Shown: one piece after another, positions 1 to 12,400 of the stretch | Layout: every line of letters begins with the position of its first letter | Position numbering within the stretch: position 1 is the stretch's first letter | Assembly (NCBI GenBank): GCA_027627225.1 | Contig: CM051024.1 | Coordinates: forward strand, 47,279,047-47,343,046 | Direction of reading: 5' to 3' | Origin: Congeria kusceri | Taxonomy: Eukaryota > Mollusca > Bivalvia > Myida > Dreissenidae | Length of the DNA: 64,000 nucleotides | Program-made: the position numbers and the translations under genes | Notes under the pieces: generated by a model | What the model saw: the letters and a program-made list of their open reading frames with translations, nothing else | Told to the model about the DNA's origin: nothing | Databases searched by the model: none

Positions 1-330
1 GGTATGTTTATTATATTTGGTCAATACTTATAGTATAATTTTCATTTTTCGATCATTTCCATGGTATTTAAAAAATGTGTTCATGCACGCATTTACACGG
101 GTCTGTTTTATTGTGAAAATTTTGTAAATGCATACAAGTATACCGTTTTGTGGTTAAATCAATTCTCCTGATGTAGTTATATGTGCAAGTGTCTTCTGCA
201 TTAATTACTCGGCAAAATCTTCAAAATTACAAATGAGTAAATGTATTATGAACATCGGTATAATAAAACAGTTTATTTTACGTTTTATGTCTTATTCTAA
301 CTTGACATAATATTGTGATCAGTACGCATC
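1..330. other. UTP20 intron sequence, nothing recognised
   Basis: This AT-rich stretch downstream of UTP20 exon 32 in transcript direction shows no open frame, exon-like block or repeat. Confidence 0.5.
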
Positions 331-404
331 GAGGGTTGAGCGTGAAACAATGGTATCTGATATAGAAATGTTAAGCAGATACAATAGTTTCACGCTCAAC
401 CCTC
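331..404. repeat. 74-bp foldback element, copy 1
   Basis: The arms GAGGGTTGAGCGTGAAAC and its complement enclose about 38 bp. Related copies lie at 33479-33552 and 62250-62325. It is probably a very short MITE-like or hairpin element. Confidence 0.8.
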
Positions 405-413
405 GGCATGTAC

Positions 414-467
414 CTGTTGGATGATTGTTGCTAGATTCTCAAGGTCTTCACTGCCTTGGGAAATCCC
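414..467 (-). CDS. UTP20: UTP20 exon 32 (18-codon small exon, last one in window)
   Basis: This 54-nt exon sits between a good acceptor (TTTCAG) and a CAG|GTACAT donor and reads GISQGSEDLENLATIIQQ in phase 0. It continues exon 31 (...RVLLAQIFV) in a way compatible with the family segment TVFETLSDFESGLKYITDVV. A foldback element starts about ten bases after the donor. It is less certain than the others because it is short and the match is weak. Confidence 0.65.
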
Positions 468-3400
468 CTGAAATCGACAGAAATAAGCATAGTAAATCAC
501 TTGCAAGTTTAAGTTCTAACATATGACAGTTCTTTTGAAACTAAATCAAAAGCAGTTATTCTTGAATATAGTTAGTACATTACAATGTTATTATTTTGAT
601 GAAAAAGTTAGTTTTTTCAACTACCATATATCATTCTTGGAAAGATGACAATACAATACATATTATAAGTATATTTTTTTAAAACATATACACATATTAC
701 AATGAATGAATGTAATCAATACCAATGCATATGATGCTTAGCATGTGAACAATAGATATGAACTTAAGTCCATACATGTCACAGCACACCAACAGCACGG
801 GGGAACAATCGCGGAATTAGAAACTATACATTAAGTCCATACATGTCATAGCACACCAACAGCACGGGGGAACAATCGCGGAATTAGAAACTCATACATT
901 AAGTCCATACATGTCATATCACACCAACAGCACGGGGGAACAATCGCGGAATTAGAAACTCATACATTAAGTCCATACATGTCATAGCACACCAACAGCA
1001 CAGGGGAACAATCGCGGAATTAGAAACTATACATTAAGTCCATACATGTCATAGCACACCAACAGCACGGGGGAACAATCGCGGAATTAGAAACTCATAC
1101 ATTAAGTCCATACATGTCATAGCACACCAACAGCACGGGGGAACAATCCCGGAATTAGAAACTCATACATTAAGTCCATAAATGTCATAGCACACCAACA
1201 GCACGGGGGAACAATCGCGGAATTAGAAACTCATACATTAAGTCCATACATATCATAGCACACCAACAGCACGGGGGAACAATCGCGGAATTAGAAACTC
1301 ATACATTACCATTATAGTCAAAGTACTTAAGTTGTTTTTTGGAATGGTTTGTACTTTTTTAAATTTGTTAACAAAAGCCATTGTTCGGGACTGTACATTT
1401 AGTTTATTTTAAGTTTGTTTGTTTGTTTGGATTTGTTTGGATATCATGGTGGTCAGTTAACCTACTCACACTTTTCCTGGGCAAGCTTAGCCGATCTAAG
1501 CGGTTTACCGGCACTTAGTGCACATACCTATGCAAGTAACTGACAACTGTCCTACTTGAGTCAGAGGTAGGGGGAGAATGGCCGTAGAAATAAGTTCATG
1601 ACCAAAACCCACACAAGTTATGTGGCCGGGCTGGGGCTCGAACTCACGATACCCGGATTGACAGTCCAGCGCGCTACCAACTGATCTAGCAGGACCCGGC
1701 TTTTAATCCACAAATATACTCAATTTCAAGACGTTCAACGCATGTAAGACATTGTTTCTTCTGCTACTCAGAATAAGATGGCAATTAAGCAGTCTTCGGT
1801 AGTAGGCAACAAAACATACCACAAACATCTGCACAATATTACTAATCCTGGCCTTTTTTGCATAGTATCAAATTTTATTTACAAAAAACAATGTTGGTTA
1901 TTGTCTTGAACAATAAAACTCAGTTTATTTTAGAAGAAATGAGGAACTTCGTTTTTTAAGGGAGAGTAATTTGTACACTATAGTATAGGTTTAATACAGG
2001 AGTTATCTTTAATTTATTTTAAGATGAAATGTGGTACTTGTCAAGGGAAATTCATGTGTATAGATATAATATGAACAGTTATCTCCCTTATTTGATACTA
2101 TAACAGGAAGTGCCAGGAAAGTGATCTCCCTTTCTTTTCCCAGTTTTCAAGGCTTTTGACCTTCCAAATAATATTAATATTAAAAACCATTAATTCTCAC
2201 ACACATTCCACAACTTACCACAAATATCTGTGCCAAAAGCACTCTTGCAGGCCTGTTTTGCAGTGTAGCAAACAGCTTGGAAACTGGCTGGAAGAAGGTG
2301 CTCCGGTCGGACATCTGGCGTAGCAGATTGAGAACGCTACTCAGGATATCGTCCTCAGTTTTCTACAGGAGAATATTAATCTTATTATTTCGTAAATCTT
2401 ATATGTTGTAATGTTTTGTTATTTTCCTGACGTAATTTGATGTTTTTTGTGTTATTCAGTGATTTTCATTCGTTTGTTTTCAAAATAAAGACATAAAATG
2501 ATGGGATAAATAGAATACCAGGTAAGTGTTAAATACAGATAAGCTTATTTGCTCGGCACAAAAACTAAATCACTTTCCAAGGCTCTTGGTTTCGGTTTTC
2601 TAAGCCTCGCTACATAAACTTATCTGTATTAAACACTAACCTAGTATTCTGTATTTCTCCCACCATACTTACAGCGTTCCTGATGAACTTTGGTCCCATG
2701 AATGGCAACAGCAAACCCACTAGCGTCTGGCTTCTCTCCTCATCCTGGACAAACTTACTCATCCTGCCAGAAAAAAACATGAAATCTGCATTTCTTGATT
2801 ACCAGTAGCAGTCAAGAGCATTATTTCTGAAACACTCCAGTGGAGGAATTACCCTAGCCCCTATCCGCCCCCCCCCCCCCCCCCCCATCATTTCCAATCA
2901 GATCCAGCAAATAGCTGATACTCAAACAAAACAGATTGAAATAAAAAATAACTTTTGATTTATTGTTGTTTATCGGCCAATAAACAACAATTTGGAGTTC
3001 TGATGTGTAGGAATTAAACCACAAGGGCGTTAGCCCGAGTTGTTTAAAAGACATGCATCGGAACGACAAAGACTTCTTTATTGGCTGATAAACAACAATA
3101 CTGTGAAAATTATTTTGATTCTTACACGATTCAAACTACTTTTTACTATGTTCTTCTCAGAATCAGGACTTGTTATTGCGTTGTTTATTGGGTAGTTTAA
3201 CAACAATAATTTTGTTCTTTGTCCTTACAAAAATAAGTGATATCATGTTAGAATAACTATTATACAAACAATAAGAATACATATCATCCTAGCAAATGTA
3301 TTATCTGATACTTTTATTGAGCAGAATTGCAAAAAACAGATAAAATGTGCATTTTCCACAGACACTATTATTTAATTACATTTAGTTTATCTGCGATGCT

Positions 3401-6400
3401 TGTGTACAAGCTACAAAGCAATCTAAGTGATCATAACAAGATGAATCCCATAGATAACGACAATGCACAGATACAACACATGTAAAGCCAAGCATGCCTT
3501 GACAGGATACTGAGCTCCTTTCCCGCCACGTTGTGCTTCTTGGTCTGTTTAGCGAACAGGGCAGTGACGTATCTCTGTATGTAGATCAGGATGTCTGAGA
3601 CGTGGGGTAGCAGGAGTCTCGCACCAAAGGAGATTTCTGTTGATGTAAAGGTGTGACTGGTAAGATGAGATTAATAGATAAAACATGCTTAACAGCTAAT
3701 ACATACATCTTATTTTCAAGAGATGCTGCCTGAATGAATGGTAACAATTGGACCTTATATTACAGGTACTGTTTTCGAAGATATAAACAGTGTTTCAGTG
3801 ATGTGATTGGTTTTATACGTTTTTATGGTTTTAAATTAGGGATGGGACCGAATATTCGAATATTGTATAATATTTGAATATAAAAAAACGAGTACGAATA
3901 TTCGATTTTCAAATTTATTTAAAGAACAAAAGTTCTTTAAAAAATCATGTTTTTTTCCAGTTTGATTGCAAAGTTAACATGAATTCCAGTCGTATTTCCT
4001 GCCTAGCAGGTGGGCGGGGACAATGTAACGTTTTTACAACACATGCCAAACATGTCCAATTAACGACAATTGATAATTGGCAGGGGGGCCACGTCTTTAC
4101 ATGGGCCGCGAATAAACGGTTTGTAGGAGGCGTGAATATAACGCATTGTATACACCAATAACAAAACTGGGCCATGTTGTGATAACGGTTTCACAGTTTG
4201 CACAAGGCGCACATAGTTGTTTATTGTCCTTATGTGACATCTATACGGTTAACTTGTTTACAGTAAATTACAATTACTCTCTAAGTAAACCAATCAAGAC
4301 GAATCCATTATCAGTCAATCAATTTCTGTAACAAAATTAGTATGATTTGGTCAATCTTAATATACGTCACTTGTAAATTATTCTCCATTATATCAACACC
4401 ATATATTATACAAGAGTCTTGGTTTATAAACAATGCCACCATCATGTGCTTGGAAGTACTTTACGCGGTCATTAGACAAAACCCAGGCAACGTGTTATCT
4501 ATGTAATGAGACATTTGTGTACGGAACTATTAACAAATTAATTTACAATACATTTAACAATATCTTACATTTCTTTATATTTGCCTAACACTCACAAAGT
4601 TATATTGCTCATTTACCACTGAAACAAGGTAAAACAACTACGTACACATAGTATACATATTTCGGATAGGTAAATATTCGAACACAGTGCTGTATATAAT
4701 AGTCTGTACAAAACGAATATTTGAATATATTCGAATACCTAAAACGAATATTCGATTATTGATTTCAGTATTCGGTCCCATCCCTATTTTAAATGTTACC
4801 CTTAGTGACTGTTTTATTAGAGTTAGGTTAACCTTGATTGAATGTTACCTTTGTTTTAAGAAAATGAATTCAGAGTAAATGTGAAGAGATTTGTTCGAAA
4901 ATTTCATAAACTAAGATGTATAATGCAGTTTATTGACCATGAATGAATGCCCTTAAAAAAAAAGAGATTGAATTACAATGTATTCTGAAAGGTAAGTTCA
5001 TAAGTTTAGCAAATTCAATGTGTAAAGGGTATCTGGGCTTAACAGCTGAAAACTGTATCATTAAATCAAACCAATTACAAATTTAAGCAAATCAAACCTT
5101 GTTCATTCTCAGCAGACGGAAACTTGATCATGTCATTCACCTCAATGACCATGACTTCCTCTTCAAATTCTTCTGGATCCTTCAGGAGATTGTCAATCAT
5201 CTCCATGATGAAGGAGCTTACCGCTGGACTCACATCTGGGTGCAGCAGAAGCTTAATCACATGCAGCAGCGGGGAATACTGGGCATCTTCTTTGTGGTGC
5301 TTGGCCAACAACGAGAAATATCTGAAATTATTATATACCTATACATAATCTGACTCAAATACTGGTGAATTTTCGGTATAAAATACACTGTGAAATAATT
5401 TTCCGTATTCAACGGCTGGAAAAACCGGACTACTTTACGTTTGTTGAGTATCGTATATTTCCATAACGTTCCGAGCGACATTGGGAAATGCCCTATTCTA
5501 TTTATAGACACGATTACGCCGTTACATGTAGATTTCAATGACGTCATTGATGTAAATTACATGTATTCATGCGCGTTCTTTAGTACTATTTGTTATCATT
5601 TTGTTTGTTTCGATGCAGTATCTGGTGGTGTTTTGATCGTAAGGAGGTATATAATAAATGGAATACTACATGACTGTGGTGTTCCGGTGGATTGTATCGC
5701 TCTTGTTGATTGTGTAAAGTTGTATTCCACTCACCCTACGGGCTCGTGGAATACAGCGTTACACAATCAGCTCGAGCGATACAAGCCACCGGAACACCAC
5801 AGTCATGTAATACTCCCTATATATACCACCCCTAGTCAATACACATTTAAAATATCACCTTCCTAAACATGTACATGTATGTGGTACCAAGGATTAGCAT
5901 GACTTCCTAGCAAAAAGTATGTAACTGACACAAGATATTATTTTCAAACATAATTCATACCAGCATTAGTTGCATAACGGTATTATAAGTGTTACGAGCT
6001 ATTTGCGAGTGTATCTTCTAACATTTACCCCGGATTCAGTGTCCATGTATTTACGAACGTTTTACCTGGGATTCAATGTCCAGCAGTGCAGCAGCTTTAA
6101 GATGGGTGTGGGGTGGTAGATGCCCTCGTAGGAGAGTCTGTCCAGCTGGGGCCACACGGTCCCTTCAAACAGAGCATCCAGCTCTACCGGTCGCCACGCA
6201 TACTTGTCATAGTCGTTGAACAACTGAAACATGAACAGCAGGGGGCTGACTGAAACTTAATTTTATCTTTGACATAAATGAGTTTTGCTGTTATAGTCAA
6301 CAGAAAAAATTCCAGCGCTTACTCAGCCTTTCATAAGGGAAGGAAATGGCTACAGATTTCATCATTTGGCTAAATGACTTTGAATATGGCTACAGCTCTA

Positions 6401-9400
6401 TCTTCGTAAAGCCCGATAAAACACCCCAAATTAGAAGAATTTCAAGGTACGGTAAATCTTCATTAATTCTGCTAAAAAAAATTTCACTTAGGGGCACCTC
6501 AAACAAATATTTATTTGACAATTTATACAATATAATTTATAGATACTTTGTATAATCTATTTCTCAAGCATTACAAATATGATTCGTGTAAAAAATAATT
6601 AACATTTTCAATTGCATCTACAAGAGACCTTATATGCTCCGGCAGATAATTTAAACAAGAGGGCCAAAGTGGTCCTGACTGCAAGCAGTGTCGCAATCAC
6701 ACATCCCGTACAGAGAAAAGTAATCCTGCATAATTGTAACCATGTTTTTCAACTATAAATCAAAACAATTTCAAGGAAGTTGTTACAGGGTCAGATTTTC
6801 GAAAATGTCAATAAAGCCATGGAGCAAAAAGGAACCAGCCCTACTAATAGCAATGGTGTTTAGCAAATTACAATAATTTTAAGAAATTGAAAAAATACTG
6901 TGCAAGGAACATTCTTACAAAAATTGGTTACTTTCCACCAAGCATTTTCTGAGAAGATTTTTTAGGTAAATTGTTGACGATAGACGATGATGATAGACGA
7001 CAAACCACTGACAAATAAGTTTATTTATGACACATTCTGAATCTACCAGTACCTGTATTATTCTGTCTGAATAGCAGTACCTGTATTATACTGTCTGAAT
7101 CTACCAGTACCTGTATTATATTATTCTGTCTGAATCTACCAGTACCTGTATTATTCTGTCTGAATCTACCAGTACCTGTATAATTCTGAATCTACCAGTG
7201 CCTGTATTATTCTGTCTGAATCTACCAGTACCTGTATTATATTATTCTGTCTGAATCTACCAGTACCTGTATTATACTGTCTGAATCGACCAGTACCTGT
7301 ATTATATTATTCTGTCTGAATCTACCAGTACCTGTATTATATTATTCTGTCTGAATCTACCAGTACCTGTATTATTCTGTGTTAATCTACCAGTACCTGT
7401 ATTATTCTGTCTGAATCTACCAGTACCTGTATTATTCTGTCTGAATCTACCAGTACCTGTATTATTCTGAATCTACCAGTACCTGTATTATATTATTCTG
7501 TCTGAATCTACCAGTACCTGCATTATACTGTCTGAATCTACCAGTACCTGTATTATATTATTCTGTCTGAATCTACCAGTACCTGTATCATTCTGTCTGA
7601 ATCTACCAGCACCTGTATTATTCTGAATCTACCAGTACCTGTATTATTCTGTCTGAATCTACCAGTACCTGTATTATTCTGTCTGAATCTACCAGTACCT
7701 GTATTATTCTGAATCTACCAGTACCTGTATTATTCTGTCTGAATCTACCAGTACCTGTATTATTCTGAATCTACCAGTACCTGTATTATATTATTCTGTC
7801 TGAATCTACCAGTACCTGTATTATACTGTCTGAATCTACCAGTACCTGTATTATATTATTCGGTCTGAATCTACCAGTACCTGTATTATTCTGTCTGAAT
7901 CTACCAGTACCTGTATTATTCTGAATCTACCAGTACCTGTATTATTCTGTCCGAATCTACCAGTACCTGTATTATTCTGTCTGAATCTACCAGTACCTGT
8001 ATTATTCTGAATCTACCAGTACCTGTATTATTCTGTCTGAATCTACCAGTACCTGTATTATTCTGTCTGAATCTACCAGTACCTGTATTATATTATTCTG
8101 TCTGAATCCATCAGTACCATTTTATTCTGTCTGAATCTACCAGTACCTGTATTATTCTGTCTGAATCTACCAGTACCTGTATTATTCTATCAGAATCTAC
8201 CAGTACCTGTATTATTCTGCCTGAATCTACCAGTACCTGTATTATATTATTCTGTCTGAATCTACCAGTAGCTGTATTATACTGTCTGAATCTACCAGTA
8301 CCTGTATTATATTATACTGTCTGAATCTACCAGTACTTGTATTATATTATTCTGTCTGAATCTACCAGTGCCTGTATTATACTGTCTGAATCGACCAGTA
8401 CCTGTATTATATTATTCTGTCTGAATCTACCAGTACCTGTATTATATTATTCTGTCTGAATCTACCAGTACCTGTATTATTCTGTGTTAATCTACCAGTA
8501 CCTGTATTATTCTGTCTGAATCTACCAGTACCTGTATTATTCTGTCTGAATCTACCAGTACCTGTATTATTCTGAATCTACCAGTACCTGTATTATATTA
8601 TTCTGTCTGAATCTACCAGTACCTGCATTATACTGTCTGAATCTACCAGTACCTGTATTATATTATTCTGTCCGAATCTACCAGTACCTGTATCATTCTG
8701 TCTGAATCTACCAGCACCTGTATTATTCTGAATCTACCAGTACCTGTATTATTCTGTCTGAATCTACCAGTACCTGTATTATTCTGTCTGAATCTACCAG
8801 TACCTGTATTATTCTGAATCTACCAGTACCTGTATTATTCTGTCTGAATCTACCAGTACCTGTATTATTCTGAATCTACCAGTACCTGTATTATATTATT
8901 CTGTCTGAATCTACCAGTACCTGTATTATACTGTCTGAATCTACCAGTACCTGTATTATATTATTCTGTCTGAATCTACCAGTACCTGTATTATTCTGTC
9001 TGAATCTACCAGTACCTGTATTATTCTGAATCTACCAGTACCTGTATTATTCTGTCCGAATCTACCAGTACCTGTATTATTCTGTCTGAATCTACCAGTA
9101 CCTGTATTATTCTGAATCTACCAGTACCTGTATTATTCTGTCTGAATCTACCAGTACCTGTATTATTCTGTCTGAATCTACCAGTACCTGTATTATATTA
9201 TTCTGTCTGAATCCATCAGTACCATTTTATTCTGTCTGAATCTACCAGTACCTGTATTATTCTGTCTGAATCTACCAGTACCTGTATTATTCTCTCAGAA
9301 TCTACCAGTACCTGTATTATTCTGCCTGAATCTACCAGTACCTGTATTATTATGTCTGAATCTACCAGTACCTGTATTATTCTGAATCTACCAGTACCTG

Positions 9401-12400
9401 TATTATTCTGTCTGAATCTACCAGTACCTGTATTATTCTGTCTGAATCTACCAGTACCTGTATTATTCTGTAGACTGCATTCTGTCTTATGTTCTTAAGA
9501 GGGTTCAATGCATGAAGTACCACTCTGTCACGGTTGCTAAGCAACACTCCACACAGCGTTGCCATGCCGACTATGATCTGGATGACAGTGGGCAGGAAAG
9601 CATCCAGCAGATGACCTAGCTTCTTGAACAGCATGTCAATAGAGTTGAGGGCCCTGGTAATAAATAAGTAAAAGATATTGACACTTTTAATTCATGACTG
9701 ATTTTATGAAAGTTTTTTTTCATAACAGCAGAAACTCTAATATGCTTACGAAATGATTTCTATTTAAATGGACACAAGTATAAAGATACTATTTTAACAT
9801 AACAATGTATTCTTATGGAAAACAAAATTAATGTATCAAAGAATTCAAATTATTAAATTCAAGTTACACTTGTCAGCATTTTCAATATTCAAAAGAAATA
9901 GAAATATTGTATAATTCTTGTTACATGTAGATAAAAAAACAAAAACAAGACCTGATTGTAAAACAGTTGTGTCCCCTCTACAGTGTAGGTTACAATAGCT
10001 AAAAAGGCTAATTTTAGATAATCAAGGGCCATAATTCCTCAGTTACTTGGACGATTTGGTTGATTATCTAACTTAACCAAAATAATATGCCCACAAAGAT
10101 TTTCATCAAGTTTGGTGAAGATATGCTATGAACTGTTGGGGGAACTGTTTGTGATACGGACACGGCTAAAAAGGCCAATTTTAGATAATTCAATGGGCAT
10201 AACGCTACAATTCCTGAGGCAATTTGGCTGATTATTGAACTTGACCTAGATATTATTATTACAAACATTTTCATGAAATTTGGTGAAAATCTGATGAAAA
10301 CTGTTGCACTGAGAGCGCAAACGGGTCAAAAAGGCAAATTTTAGATAATTCAAGGGCCATAACTCCTCAATTCCAAGGGCGATTTGGCTGGTTATCAAAC
10401 TTGACCTAGATATTATGCCAACAAACATTTTCATGAAGTTTGGCGAAGATCAGATGAAAACTGTTGAGCGGAAACAACTGGTCTACCAGCAGTTAGATCG
10501 ACAGACCCACCTACAGACATAAGCAAATTAATATACATGTACCCTACCATCTTCGATGAGGGGGGGGGGCATAAATATTAAAACGTTACTAGGTCAGATG
10601 GCCAGGCAAATGAAGTCTACATGCTGCAAACTATTAGTGATGGAAAAAGAATGTGCCAATAGAGGTGACGCTGATACACATAATCAAAGGTCAATCTACG
10701 CACCCCTGCATTCTGTTGACAGGCAATACACAGGTCAGGTCTGACTCCTCCTTGATGTACTTCACCATCTTCAGGGGGTTCTCTGCAAAAACATTGGATG
10801 GTGCTATGGTATTATTGTAATCATGCATTTTAATCAATATTGTCGAAAGAGATAATTTAAAGCCGCAGTCCATAGAATATAATTCAATACATCTTAAATT
10901 GGCATTAGTTCTAATGAACGTTTATGACGTTCATTTGACTGAAAACTGTTTCTTATTTACCAAAGGCATTTTATAATGTCTATGTTCGAAAGTGCTCGGT
11001 ATGAACTGAATATACACTAATGTACATGCTGATTTACTCCAGTGGCATCACCAGCTATCCCATACAGATAACTATCTGATAAAAAGTTACCAAAACGTTA
11101 TTATTTTACTGATTTAAATGAGTTTGTTTTTTGTTTTTTGATCAGTAAGATGTCCATTAGAAACGATTTCTGCAAAGTTTTAGTTTTATTAATATATATC
11201 TGGATTGCTGCTTTAAGTGACATTTTCTGTCAAAATCAACACAAATGTTGTCCTTTAACAGCCAGAAGGTGTCACTAGCATATGTACAAGAATGCTGATA
11301 GCACTGTCTGGCTTTCAAGGGACGATGTATCATTTTAACTTTAAATACACAAATTCAAACTGTATTTGCTAATTATTATACATTTATTTCATAATTTTAT
11401 CATGATTTTGATGACGAATGTCCCGATAAAACCAAGCACTCATGTGTAATGAACATCACAAAAAATATTCATTTGATATAATTGCTGGGCTGTTTTGAGC
11501 ATTCAATGTTTCACAGTTAGGGACCATGATCAAAATATGGATAATTATGAATCAGTTATGTCAGAGGAAGTCCTATACAGATATGTTGTCATATACCACT
11601 ACTAAAAGTTATCAAGAAAATTTAGTCAAACATTGACTCATCCTAACAGAATACAAAGTCCCATGCTGAAGAAATTCACGCAATAAGTTTCAAACAATCT
11701 TTCAAGCACTCACCTGTTGAAGAAGTAATAAAAGCATTATCCATGTTTGTTATTTTCTAATTTAAATTACATTATGCTTTTGATATGTTTTTTCTGCTTT
11801 TGTCATTTTCTTCCATTTATTGCAAAATGAAATAAAAATTAACCCGAACACTCACCGGACACCAGGTGTTGAAAGGGTGCAAACACGAGGTCGATGAAGA
11901 GCGCGAGCTCCTGATGACTGCAGCCATTCAGGAAGCCCAAGACGATGGACTGGCGGGTCGTGCTGTGCTGCTTCCCTGAAGTCCCCTTGCCTGTCTTCAC
12001 ATGCATCTTGCTAAACAGGATCCTGTAGACAATGGAGCTAGGTTAGAAACTTAGGCCACAGTTTGTAAATTTGTAGTTTCATGGATTCACCAACCCGATA
12101 TTTTTGTAAATACAACAACGCTTGTCACAGGATGCAACTTATGCCCCCGAAGCATATGCTTGTAAGACGAAGGCTACACAATGTCAGTTACATGTTGGCA
12201 AAAACAACGCTTAGAATAAAAAGAGTCATGGTCCTTGCACTCTGCACTTCCTCTCAACATCCTCTATCATCCTCTATCATTATATAAAGTTCCATTTGAA
12301 TCCCTTCAATACTAATGGAGTTTATGCTCTGCACAAGAAAATAAAACAAAGGGCAATAAATCTGTAGATATTGAAGAAAGAGTTACGGTCCTTGAGCTCT

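Noticed and set aside
2867..2886. Poly-C tract as a structural signal
   Set aside because: A simple homopolymer; no accompanying motif to give it meaning.
3874..4331. Overlapping frames (95, 76 and 61 codons)
   Set aside because: They lie inside the hAT-like element and are not preserved as open frames in the second copy at 38741.
5441..5866. 141-codon plus frame
   Set aside because: It runs through the large hairpin; both arms are translated, and there is no recognisable domain or splice context.
7030..9470. Possible CRISPR-like array
   Set aside because: Units are directly contiguous with no unique spacers, in an animal intron; a minisatellite explains it.
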